Source: Patellaria atrata CBS 101060
Taxonomy: Eukaryota; Ascomycota; Dothideomycetes; Patellariales; Patellariaceae
DNA: 64,000 nucleotides
Assembly (NCBI GenBank): GCA_010093705.1
Contig: MU006106.1
Location: 213,086 to 277,085, forward strand
Direction of reading: 5' to 3'
The notes beneath the pieces were generated by a model. It searched no databases and was not told the origin of the DNA. It worked only from the letters and a program-made list of their open reading frames with translations. Below are positions 50,439 through 60,400 of the stretch, in pieces; position 1 is the stretch's first letter, and every line of letters begins with the position of its first letter. The position numbers and the translations under genes were made by a program.

Positions 50439-53132
50439 TCACTCTTCTTCCACTTCTTCAGCCTCCGCCGCATCAGCATTTCCTTTCGTCGGAGCTCTCG
50501 CCTCCTGCTTTCTCCACAACTCCGCTAAAAAATCACTCGTACTCGCCTCCTCGATCCCCTTATCCTCCCTCTTCCTCAAGAATCTCGGAAACCTCAAACT
50601 CAGTCCTCTTTCCTGACTAACCAGGCCCAGTGCGGCAGTATAAGTAGGCGAAAGTGTGATGTCGGCAAAGAGCATTTCCCATACTTCCTGCGGTTCGAAC
50701 CAGACGTCGGGATGGCCGCCATTGTAGTCAACATACGAGGGCTTGGAGGGGAGGGTATTTTGGGGTTTAATATCCTCTTCCTTTCCCTTGTTCTTGTCCT
50801 TGGTGTCGGAATCAGAGTCAGAGTCGGAATCTTTATCTTCGTCTTCATTATTAATCCCGGGATCATACTTAGCTCGCATCTCCTTATAGAATTTATCCGT
50901 GAATCCACTCATACACTTCGTCACTGCCTCTAGGATGCCCGTCTCTGGATTCCGTACAGCCATCAAAACGGGGCTCCACCACTTACTTTTCCGCCCTTGT
51001 CCGTGCCAGCCCGCTATAGGGATCAGATCCAGCGTGTCGGTAGAGGAGTGGTAATCTTTTTTCACTTTGAGCCAGGACTCCAGACGCTTGTCGGGCTCGT
51101 AGGTTGCTAAGAGCGCTTTGCGGCGGGTTTTAGGGCCGTTGGTGGGGATCTTCGATTTCCCTTTCGTTTTTTGAGGAGTAGGAGGCAACTTTTGAGTGGT
51201 CGAGAGAGCAAAGAGCTCTAGGTTTTCTTCGTCGAGGAGGTCCGGGTTAGGAAGGTTATCTAAAATCTTGACCATGATGCCCTCACACTTGATATCGGTT
51301 GCCTCCTTAAAGAACACAGAGACCTTCTCACCGTCTTCAGAAGTGGCATCTAAGCTCTTCACCCAGGTAAACTGATGTGGTACCTCAAAAAATAGACTCC
51401 TGAGCAAATTCCGTCTTTCTCTGAATGAGCGATCAAGAAGTGACTCTCCGTTCAAGTACATCAGATCGAACGCAAATAGACACACATCTATCTTCACCGT
51501 ACCAATAACCACATCTTTCCTTGCGCGATTAGACAAGGTCTGAAAAGCTTTCAGCTCACCAGTTTCGCGGTCAATGGCAACGACCTCGCCTTCCATGATA
51601 AAGCTACTGACACCCTCGCCTCTGATCTGCGGTACCAGAGCAACCAGGTCCGGGTACTTGTCTGTCATGACTTCTAAATGACGAGAGAAGATGGTTACTT
51701 TGCCTCGATCGTCGCAGTGGACTTGGGCGCGTTGGCCATCATACTTGAACTCGCAACTGAAGTCTCGGCCTTGGAGCTTTGTGAGCATTTCGCCCATGTC
51801 TCGGGTTATACTACCGAGCATAGGACGTAGAGGAATGTGGAGAGCAAGACCGCATCGTAGGAGTAGCTCATCACAGACACCTATCTCGAGGAGAGTAGGG
51901 ACTAAATCGTTGTAGTTTGGTCGACGAGCATAGCAAGCCTTTACAATTTCCTCATTAGGTGAGTATACCTCGTTTAACTGTTCCTTCTTTAATGATGCGA
52001 GTTCCTTCGTAGAACGTATTGAAAATGAAGCGTTTGGAGGCTTAGAGAGAAGAAACGCTCGGGATAGAGCGATAAGCATTGTTGTCTTCACAGCACCAAT
52101 ACGGAGATGCTGTACTAGGGTCCTGACAATATATCTACTTTCTTCCGCACCTCTGGCATCCTGTATTAATCTATCAACAATTCTCTGCTTGATCTCTTGA
52201 CTTCCGGTCCCTTTAGTATTTGCTATCTTTGCTAGAGAGTCGAACACGCTCCTAATGGTGAGCTGCTTTGGCTTTCTTAGTGTAAATGATTGACGTTTCT
52301 TCGCCTCGAAAGCTACGTCCCCCGCATCACCGTACTTATTGTAGAGAGTCCTGAGACCATTGTTGTCAAGACCGCAGACTTTCTTCAGAGCTTTCGATAT
52401 TGCAGATCCTCCTAGGCCCAGCTCAAGATCGATATAAGGCGGAGATATAGAGTTAGTTGCCAACCAGACAGCTGGGAGCAGACTCTCCGGATCTCCTTCT
52501 ATAATAGTTCTGAGAAGGTTGACTAAAGTATCCACAATCTTAATTCTACTCTGCGTACTATTCACTAGGACGAAGCAGCGCGTTAACAGAGCATACGTTG
52601 CATGCCCACTATCAGTAGCCCAATGTTTCTGCAGATCTGGTATATATTTCGAAGGTTCGAAGGTAAGGGGACTCTCGTCAAAGGGTATGATTGTTGATAC
52701 CGTGTCTTCCTCAGCAGCGGTTGACTGTAATGCAAGAGTGCTCTTGATCGGTGCGGATTGCTTCTGCTCCTTGCTATCTAGCAGACAATTATTGGGTTCG
52801 GCGCTCTTCTCAGCATAGATAATATCGTGCGAGTTATATTCTTTCCTAGAGTCCCTCCCATCCTCTGGTTTACCGTTCCGTGGACTCAAGGCTGGTTCGT
52901 TGTTCCATTCCTCCTGTAGCTTCCTCGCTAGCTCCTCGTCCGTCAGAGTTGTGCCTATTATATGCTTAGAATTGGATTTTTTCTCTATTTCCTGCTCATG
53001 CAACTCTTTTTTTACGTTCCTAGTATCTTTCGGCGCAGTGTGCTGCTTCGCGAAGAAGTAGTCTAAGCTCCTGACGGGTTGATTCGAGCCATCGTAATCA
53101 TTTTTCTTCCGTCGCTTTGCAGGGCTACTCAT
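50439..53132 (-). CDS. ATP-dependent DNA ligase I (Cdc9-type)
   Basis: One long exon of 897 residues, starting MSSPAKRRKK at 53132. The basic N terminus holds a PIP-box-like SLDYFFAKQ (about residues 22-30), fitting PCNA binding, and a helix TLTDEELARKLQEEWN at about residue 62 that looks like a ubiquitin-interacting motif. The DNA-binding domain follows, then the adenylation domain with nucleophile Lys463 in FKYDGQRAQ, then motifs FDLMYLNG, GIMVKIL and DSWLKVKKDY-like RLESWLKVKKDY. The OB fold ends with LRFPRFLRKRED. It seals nicks in replication and base-excision repair in the nucleus. Length is typical. Expression would be from the upstream 53133-53836 region. No intron, unlike its neighbours. 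Confidence 0.96.
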   Translation of the reverse strand: MSSPAKRRKKNDYDGSNQPVRSLDYFFAKQHTAPKDTRNVKKELHEQEIEKKSNSKHIIGTTLTDEELARKLQEEWNNEPALSPRNGKPEDGRDSRKEYNSHDIIYAEKSAEPNNCLLDSKEQKQSAPIKSTLALQSTAAEEDTVSTIIPFDESPLTFEPSKYIPDLQKHWATDSGHATYALLTRCFVLVNSTQSRIKIVDTLVNLLRTIIEGDPESLLPAVWLATNSISPPYIDLELGLGGSAISKALKKVCGLDNNGLRTLYNKYGDAGDVAFEAKKRQSFTLRKPKQLTIRSVFDSLAKIANTKGTGSQEIKQRIVDRLIQDARGAEESRYIVRTLVQHLRIGAVKTTMLIALSRAFLLSKPPNASFSIRSTKELASLKKEQLNEVYSPNEEIVKACYARRPNYNDLVPTLLEIGVCDELLLRCGLALHIPLRPMLGSITRDMGEMLTKLQGRDFSCEFKYDGQRAQVHCDDRGKVTIFSRHLEVMTDKYPDLVALVPQIRGEGVSSFIMEGEVVAIDRETGELKAFQTLSNRARKDVVIGTVKIDVCLFAFDLMYLNGESLLDRSFRERRNLLRSLFFEVPHQFTWVKSLDATSEDGEKVSVFFKEATDIKCEGIMVKILDNLPNPDLLDEENLELFALSTTQKLPPTPQKTKGKSKIPTNGPKTRRKALLATYEPDKRLESWLKVKKDYHSSTDTLDLIPIAGWHGQGRKSKWWSPVLMAVRNPETGILEAVTKCMSGFTDKFYKEMRAKYDPGINNEDEDKDSDSDSDSDTKDKNKGKEEDIKPQNTLPSKPSYVDYNGGHPDVWFEPQEVWEMLFADITLSPTYTAALGLVSQERGLSLRFPRFLRKREDKGIEEASTSDFLAELWRKQEARAPTKGNADAAEAEEVEEE

Positions 53133-53836
53133 GTCTCGTTATTATGCTAGGGATTTCTGTCGGTGCTTCATTGCGGTGATACTGTACAGTAGCTTATGGA
53201 GTCTCCAGGCCGGGAGTTCTTGATGCCATCATCATGGTTGGAGCTTGGACCATATCCGATATCTTGGCATTAAAATACATATGAGGTGATCTTCAAAGGG
53301 CGTGAATTTTATTTGGTTACTTGCTTAAATGTAAGTAAAATGAAGAATCGATATAATTATTTAGAATCTCCATAAACATTCATAAAGATTCGTGTGCAAT
53401 GTGAAATTTTTAGACAAGATGATAGAAACTTCAGTTTCTGAAAGAGTGAAGGGAAGACGTGAACCAAGTCGCGTTAGGTTGCGCTAACCGTAGACGGCCA
53501 GGGCGTCTCTTCGGATGGACGTTATGTAGACCAGCTATCGTTTAGTTGGGAGGAGAATTTCAAGGTTTCAGTATGAGCACACTAATCTAAAATTCCCTCT
53601 ATAACAATATCAGGTAAATAGGCAAGGCTAAAAGCCGGAAGGAGAAAATAGACCCGTCTTTAAAATAAAACCGGCTCATAAAAGCCCACCGCCCCAGTCA
53701 AACGCCTGTAAATGAAACCGTAAGTTAGTGTCTTGTTAATCCACTGCATCCAATGGTCCAAAATATGTCATCCTAAGTGAAAAGACAGTCCCATCAATCA
53801 GTACTTTCTCCAGTATAAGGTGTTTCCTTCTTTGCT
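53133..53836. promoter_or_regulatory. Intergenic, DNA ligase promoter
   Basis: About 700 bp upstream of the ligase start that also holds the 3' end region of the next gene, same strand. No core element is clear. Confidence 0.45.
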
Positions 53837-55566
53837 CTATCTCCGTTCGCGTCGACCAGCCTCTATGTCCGAACTTCTTGCACTGTCTATGCTCTTCCTT
53901 ACGCTTGAACTACTACTTCTCCTTCTTTGCCTACGTGTCTCATTAGGGTCTAGGGGGCTCAGACCACTAGCCCTCGCGAACAGATTGAGAATATCTGTGA
54001 GAGACACGACGCCAGAAAGATGCCCAGACATACCAGGCATTGCAGCTGCTGATACAGACGGAGAAGGGGTCGCACTGAATGGTGGTGCAGCTGAAGGTGC
54101 GGAATGAGCGTAGGGACTTGGCGGTACCAGAACTGCTGGCGTTGAAACAGGTGTTGCGGGCCCTGAACCTGAAGGTGACGGAGAATCGACAATCCACATT
54201 CTGGATTCGTGTTAGTGGGATATACTTGAATAGTAAAGACTTAGTTCTGCTAACCTGTGAGATCGAGTGGCTACCAATTTACCCACGGTGTGCGCGAGTG
54301 TGGAGAACGTGGAAACATGGAAGACAGGGAAGGAATCCTTCCCATCGTGGACGCCACGTTCCGACAGGATGACAGAAATGAAGTGGATGCAGGACGAACG
54401 AAGGAGTGGGAGAGAAGTCGACTTCGTCAATAACTAAATAAAGATCAGTACGGACCAAGGGATAGCGACACTCGCACTTACTCGAACATCCACAGTAGAA
54501 ATATTCCCAATCACATTGTTCTGATTATCTAGAACAGGGAGGGAGGTGACACCCTCGTTGTTGAGTAACTCAAGAGCATCGGTTAACGGTTTGTCGCCAC
54601 TGTGACTGTCAGTAATGATGTCTCTAAGGTAAGTTTGTGAGAGGATAGAAACTGACTTGATTGCCCAGACTCTGTGAGAGCCAATTTGTAAATCCCGAAG
54701 GGTCTGAGCATAGAGCTCATCGATAACTGGAAAATGTCTTCCATTTTCCCAGAAGAATCGGACTAATCGCAATTGCGAGAGAATTCCTATAGCTTCCGCT
54801 GAGTGCTCTTTCACGATTATTATGCGGTGGACACCACTTCCAAATATTTCAACTGCTTTAGTAAGACTAGCTGTGTGAGGTAATGTGATAAGTGGTTCCT
54901 TTTTGCCTAAGTCTTTGACATCCTTGAGTGGAATCGGTTTTCCTTCTCTTCCTCTTGCTGCGAGCTCATTGAATGATTGTATATGACGCTCATCGGGTTT
55001 GGCCAGACCCACCACGAGCAGAAGGTACGCATTCAGATCACTGTAATCGAAAGTACCAATTGCTGTTTTAGACTCACAAGAGTCTCGAAGAAGGAGAACA
55101 TTCGGTGCGCCAGAGTTAATAAGAATCTATTCAAAGAGTTAGACAGCTTGTAGCCAGTAAGAGAGTGAAATGTTAACCCCACCTCTGTTGCGTCCTCTAC
55201 GCTCATATCCATCTCCGCAAATTTCAATTCAGTTGAATCTATGATCTCCTCTACGTGAATACCACGCCAGTCCCGACCAATAAACCTAGGGTCTTCATCT
55301 TTACTTGCTGGTGGGTTGTTAAGAAGCTCTTGGAGGGCCTGCTGGTTCAAAGATGCCTGCCTTGGAGCATGACGGGGTGATGGAGGTACACCGCGAAGGT
55401 TTTCAGCGTAGCTTTGTCGGTGCCCTATCATAGGACTATTTGGCGTACGAGATAGTGAATCACTGCTTGGGGGAGATCGAGGAAGTGTGTTTGACATATT
55501 TGAGAGATTAGGAATTGGTCTAGCACCAGAGGCTTCTGAGGCCTCAGAAGTAGGCCGTTGGGCCAT
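53837..55566 (-). CDS. SDS23: SDS23/MOC1 CBS-domain protein
   Basis: Exons 55566-55183, 55126-54482, 54433-54255 and 54200-53837 give 523 residues. The ATG at 55566 ([11 protein letters not shown]) is the first in frame. A Ser/Pro-rich N terminus is followed by CBS repeats: [40 protein letters not shown], then [29 protein letters not shown]. Later blocks are [24 protein letters not shown] and a C-terminal [22 protein letters not shown]. An Ala/Ser/Pro insertion sits before the last CBS unit, and the tail is Arg/Ser-rich. In fission yeast Sds23 restrains PP2A-type phosphatases and supports the anaphase-promoting complex and stress response. Intron 1 has a weak GTGGGG donor. Confidence 0.94.
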
Positions 55567-56149
55567 TTTGACTTCCAACAATGGTAGACTAGGTATCTTC
55601 CCCGCGTGTGAAATATCAACACAGGATCATGTATATGATTTAGAATTATTTGGTTGTGGAGAGTTCAAGAATAAGGAGAGCTTGCAGGAGGAAAGTAACA
55701 TCAAGTCATATGTGAAAGTTGGGTACATTTCGGAAGCGCATACCGCCCGCCCGGGGTTGCATAAAGCTTGGACCCTTGGACCCTTAGATGGCCTTATCAG
55801 CAGTTAAAACGCTAGTCTACGAGACAGTCACGTGAGAGCGTGTATAGTTCTTGATGATCGCCAACTCAAACTTCAGCCAAATCTCATCACAAGAATTGCT
55901 AGCGCGTCTTTCAGAGTGCCCGATAATCATAATGGGTTCCAGTCCAGAATTGCCGTCTTTCACCTCCCTTTTCATTCTCTCACCTCTTCCTCAGTTCGAA
56001 CTAAGTCCCTGTCCTATCCTCCTCCCATTATACCGATATCTAATCACACGGTTTCTCAAATAAGCCCATCTTGAGTTCTATTACACCCACAGAGACGATT
56101 GCATATACTGGTACCTCATATCGTAGCTGCTGAGCTTACTCTTCCCGCA
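55567..56149. promoter_or_regulatory. Divergent intergenic region, SDS23 / small gene
   Basis: About 580 bp between divergent starts, with no clear core element and no gene. Confidence 0.4.
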
Positions 56150-56794
56150 ATGCTACCTGCGAAACGTCCACGCGCAGCCATCATCATCGACCTGACAGTC
56201 TCCAGTGTCCCTAACCACGATCTGGGGGAAGCGATCACCGGCCTGAATGGAGCTGTTCTCCGTAAGCTGGTCGCTGAAATTGCTGCCGTGGATCCCGGCA
56301 TCGCTACTGAAGTACGTGTTCTATACGACGAAAGGATCAAAGCTCGGCAACAGAAGATCTTAGACTTCGACTACTACTCTAAGAGAATCTGGCACAGGAT
56401 GAGTATGATGAGGATGAGTATGATGAGGATGAGTATGATGAGGATGAGGAATATTTCGTGTCAAAACAGTATAAACTTAGTACTGAAATCTGTCATGAGA
56501 TTCAGCAAGCTATCGAAACAATGCGCAGGTTCGAAAACATCTTTTGGCATTAAGAAGAGTTCTTTAGAGACCCTAAGAAAAATTGGAAAGACGATTGCCC
56601 TCACGGGAGACGAAGTGATACAGGAGAGGTTCAGATGCTCGTCTCCGCTTGAGGAAGCAATGCTGAATATCCTTGATGGGATGAACAGTAGCGAGATAGA
56701 GACGATGAAAAAAAGGATTGATAGAGGCTTGACGTTTACTGAGCAGCTGGAGGAGTTGGTTGAGGTAGCTGACAGGATCTATTCTTTCGCATAG
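56150..56794 (+). CDS. Small protein, 214 aa, with an internal 15-nt tandem repeat
   Basis: ATG at 56150 opens a 214-codon frame. The N-terminal part (GEAITGLNGAVLRKLVAEIAAVDPGIATEVRVLYDERI) and C-terminal part (LETLRKIGKTIALTGDEV, LEEAMLNILDGM) look coding and suggest an ascomycete family of unknown function. Between them, nucleotides about 56398-56520 read as Met/Arg/Ser repeats in this frame. One base offset gives DEYDE repeats then EEYFVSKQYKLSTEICHEI, which looks more natural. So the middle appears out of frame with both flanks, as if two compensating frame shifts or an unmodelled splice were present. Three 15-nt units lie at the first changeover. Function unknown. Confidence 0.5.
   Translation: MLPAKRPRAAIIIDLTVSSVPNHDLGEAITGLNGAVLRKLVAEIAAVDPGIATEVRVLYDERIKARQQKILDFDYYSKRIWHRMSMMRMSMMRMSMMRMRNISCQNSINLVLKSVMRFSKLSKQCAGSKTSFGIKKSSLETLRKIGKTIALTGDEVIQERFRCSSPLEEAMLNILDGMNSSEIETMKKRIDRGLTFTEQLEELVEVADRIYSFA
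56398..56448. repeat. 15-nt tandem repeat (GATGAGTATGATGAG)3
   Basis: Three perfect units at 56398-56442, plus a 6-nt partial unit, inside the coding frame of the small gene. The frame best supported upstream and the one best supported downstream change near this array. Confidence 0.9.
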
Positions 56795-57462
56795 GAGAGG
56801 TGCTAGAATTTCTAGACGCGGAAGAGTAGGAATTAGGGGCCTTCTATTCCGATTGGTATTCATCAGATGCTGTGGTACATCACCTTCTAGTTGTGACGTT
56901 ATGTACTATATGAATAAATTGTCGTTGAGTTTGTCATGTTTAATTGTTCTATACAGCTCGTGAAGTTTGTACAGCGAAGCCGAATTCACTATTACGGCTG
57001 TCTGTATAGCGACTCAGGTGTGTCAGATGCGTCAGATGTGTTATGATAGGGTGAATACGACAGTGGAAAAGTGCGGTATCAGCCAAACTCGGTCTGCAAT
57101 TACACCGATATGTAGGTCGCATTAGGTATGAGCGATTGTTGAGGTTTTCATAGCAATTATTAAGCGTACGGTAACGATAGAAATCTCGTCCTTGAATGGA
57201 CTGTGTCTCGTCGGACGTTTTGCAAGTATTTTTATGTATTTCTGTAAACTAACTACAGGTAGTTCTATGTGCTTGGAAAACTAACTACAGGTAGTTCTAT
57301 GTGCTTGGAAGAACACACCCCGCGACGCGACATTATTTCTTCGCGACTTCCCGAGTTCCAACTACACAGTTACAATATCCCACCCGATGCTACACCGCAC
57401 GAGTCCATTTGTTTAGAAATGCGTAGAACGACTTTGCAGGATATATCCCACCTTCCCATGAT
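56795..57462. promoter_or_regulatory. APC1 promoter and leader region
   Basis: About 670 bp upstream of the APC1 start. It contains the perfect 32-bp tandem duplication at 57246-57309 and upstream ATGs at 57267 and 57299. Confidence 0.5.
57246..57309. repeat. Perfect tandem duplication of 32 bp
   Basis: Two identical 32-bp copies in tandem, 57246-57277 and 57278-57309. Each contains the palindrome AACTAC-AG-GTAGTT (57251-57264 and 57283-57296) and an ATG. The array ends 153 nt before the APC1 start codon. Confidence 0.95.
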
Positions 57463-60400
57463 ATGGCGTCCATCCATTCGCTAGGAGTGCACGTTCCGGC
57501 TGCCGTCGCCTATCTCGTCGCAGAGTCTATCCTACCTGAAGATCACACACCCGAGCAATACACCTGGAAGACATACAATCATAATGGAGAAGATGACATT
57601 GCGGAGGAAGAGGTTGTTGCAACCGACTATTGCGTGGTGTGGTCAAGGGGAGGGGTTGTTCGAAAGGTCTTCAGATTTGACATCGAGGGCCAGAAAGTTC
57701 AACAGGCCGTATTGACCTGGTTTTCTCTCGATGATAGATCTAGAAAAGGCGGCCAGAGCGTAGTCACTTTCTCACAAAATACTTTATTACAAAATGGTCC
57801 AAACGGACCAGAGAAGGGAATAGCAGGATCCCAGGCGTCCGACAAACAGTCTACCCAAAAGCGCTCCAGAACCTTGGTAGTATTCCTAAAGTTTCAGGCA
57901 CATGTCTTTGATCTATCCGGCTCGACATATGTTGTTAATCTTCCATTCGAGGTGGAAAAGGCTTTCCCAGCTCCTCGAGGTCTTATTCTCCAGAGGAAGC
58001 TTCCGGAATCTGAAAATATACCTCCAACCCCTGTTATCCCATCGGCACCACACAATTCCTTCTTCTCTTCTCAGTTGTTCAATCAATCTCAATCTCAGCC
58101 ACGTTATCGGATGAAGGGCTCTTTCGATGCTCGAAGTTCGAAAGGACATAGAAGGACTTCAATAACAGGCTTATTTCTGGAAGATATTAAATCAACTGTT
58201 TCCACTCCAAACGATGCCCTACCACGCCTCTTTTCGTTTACAGATCCTCTGGCTGAGATGGGACTTGTTGTATGCGGTCCTTCAGCTCCCGGACTGAGTT
58301 CTTCTCTATCAGGTTCTACGTCAAATTCTAGAAGATTAGAAGCTATCGATAAGAATGAAGAGCTGTTATATGTCTCCGCAAATGATGAGAAAGCTGTTGT
58401 TCAAGCAAATCATGATAGGCCGTTGATTGTGATCGTAACAGTGAATCATCAGACTGGAATGTACAATATATGGCACGCATCATACATTCTATCCGAACCA
58501 GTTTCAGGCCACCAGAATGTAGGCGCGTCAGTAGGTAATAGAACAAGGAGACGAAGCTCGTATGGCCCTGCAACCGGCGTTACGACACCCTCCGTTAGGA
58601 ACAGAGAACGCGAAAGTTTTGGCGGAGCAGGCGCCCGAAGCAAAACCGTCCCAGCTTCATTTGCTTCACAAGCTAGTCAAAGTCGTAAGACGTCTGGGTC
58701 GCAAGCCACGCAAACAGCAGAGGATGTGCTGGCTTCGCAACTCGATCCTGATTTTGATATGGCAAGAGGACCTGCGAAAGAATCAAGGCGTGTGAGCTCG
58801 CTACTATCCAGAGCAGATCTTTCTACAAGCTATGACAGGTCAGCATTTCAAGACCTGGCAACTCATCAGACCAGCTTTGGGGGTAGTCTTGGGCTGCAGG
58901 GTCGGAGAGGACACTCTTTCGGTACTCAAGGCGATCGTACTAGCTTCGGAGCAGGATTCCAACGACGAATTCGCGAGTCAACTCCTGGTAGCTTCTCTAG
59001 ACTTAGCTTAGGTGGTGCATCCGTGGACGAGACAATGGAAGACTCACTGCTGCTTGAGGACGAGGGCTTGATAGGAGATGACATCATCGAAGACTATAAC
59101 GATATAAAGTGCCATGGCTTTCACGAACCTTTGGACGGGTTGAAGAAAGAGCTAGTTGTCGTCAAGATTTGCGAAATCCCTGTCAGTGACCATAATACGG
59201 CCCCAGTGCGTATTTTCCAAGCCGGTGCAGATACCATCACGGTAAGTTCCTTGGGAGAATATTTTGATATAGTATAACTGATTAGCGTCTATAGCAAAGA
59301 GACGACGCGCACGTCTTTACGTTGATTTCGCCGCAGAGTCGAGCTGATGGTGATCGATCGAGGCATCTTATGTTTGTTCATATAGTTAATAGAGATAGTA
59401 GGGAGCATATAGAGATCTGTCTGAGAGTTCGCCGATGCCGTCTACTTTCCAAAGTTCATCCTAGCCTATCTTTGCCGAAAGGTGCATCAGTCAAATACGC
59501 GCTAGTACCTTCTTTTCAGGACCTAAAGCGACATCAAGACCGTCTAGATGCTCTTAAGGTCTCTGATGGAAATGTGTCCAAGATAGTATATTTATGCGAA
59601 GATGCACAAGGAAAATCGGTGGTCTCCTTTCCAGCTGGATGGATGTTATCCCCCTTTTCAAGGTTCACAATTAGACAGTTGAAACTTTTCAATCCTTACT
59701 CTTTAACATCGGTGTCTATCTCCACGAGAAAATCGACTGGGCTCCGGAGAATACTAAGCGTACCTTCTAATCTATCTCATCTAGTGCATCCGGACGCTCG
59801 GGGCGCATTTGATGTCGCTGATAGCGGCGGTCGCTTACATAGGCTTCAAGTGCAACTGAGTCCTCACGACGAATTTGTCATGCAGTGTCTAGAAGTTTGT
59901 CGACTTGTGATGCCAACCAAAGATGGCGATTTTCTTCTATCTCTGTGGTGGATTGCACTCGACAAATTGAAAGAGAAGGATGTTCAATTTTTGGAATGGC
60001 AGGCATTTGTAGTCACGCTTTTCAGCATGATCATTGAGTTTGTCAGTACAAAACCAAACCAACTTACTGATGCTGCTCAATCTTCTGGAGTAAAACCGGG
60101 GCGTACAGGTCCAAAGAAGCTTGCACCTGCGAATACGAAATTCACGGCATGGGACATAATGTGGGCGAGAGGATCACCTACCTGTATCCCGCACAAGTCT
60201 TACTCCTCCCCCTGGAACTGGACTGAACATTCCCTAGCTGCAAGGAGAAAAAGCATTGCGACACCGCGGTCTCGTCGTACAGCGGTAACTTCTGAGGACT
60301 TAACTCAATTAACTAGGAAGAGTTACTTCATTCCCGAGTGTATCGAGGCGGCGAAGGGATTACTATCAACTACACAAGGCCAAGCGATTCTAAAAGAATG

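Noticed and set aside
55030-55075. Apparent 37-nt intron (GTGAGT...TTACAG) in SDS23 exon 2
   Set aside because: The sequence is coding for the conserved [20 protein letters not shown] block and removal would break the frame.
56281-56360. Intron beginning GTACGT in the small gene near 56311
   Set aside because: The region codes for the conserved-looking GIATEVRVLYDERI stretch in frame.
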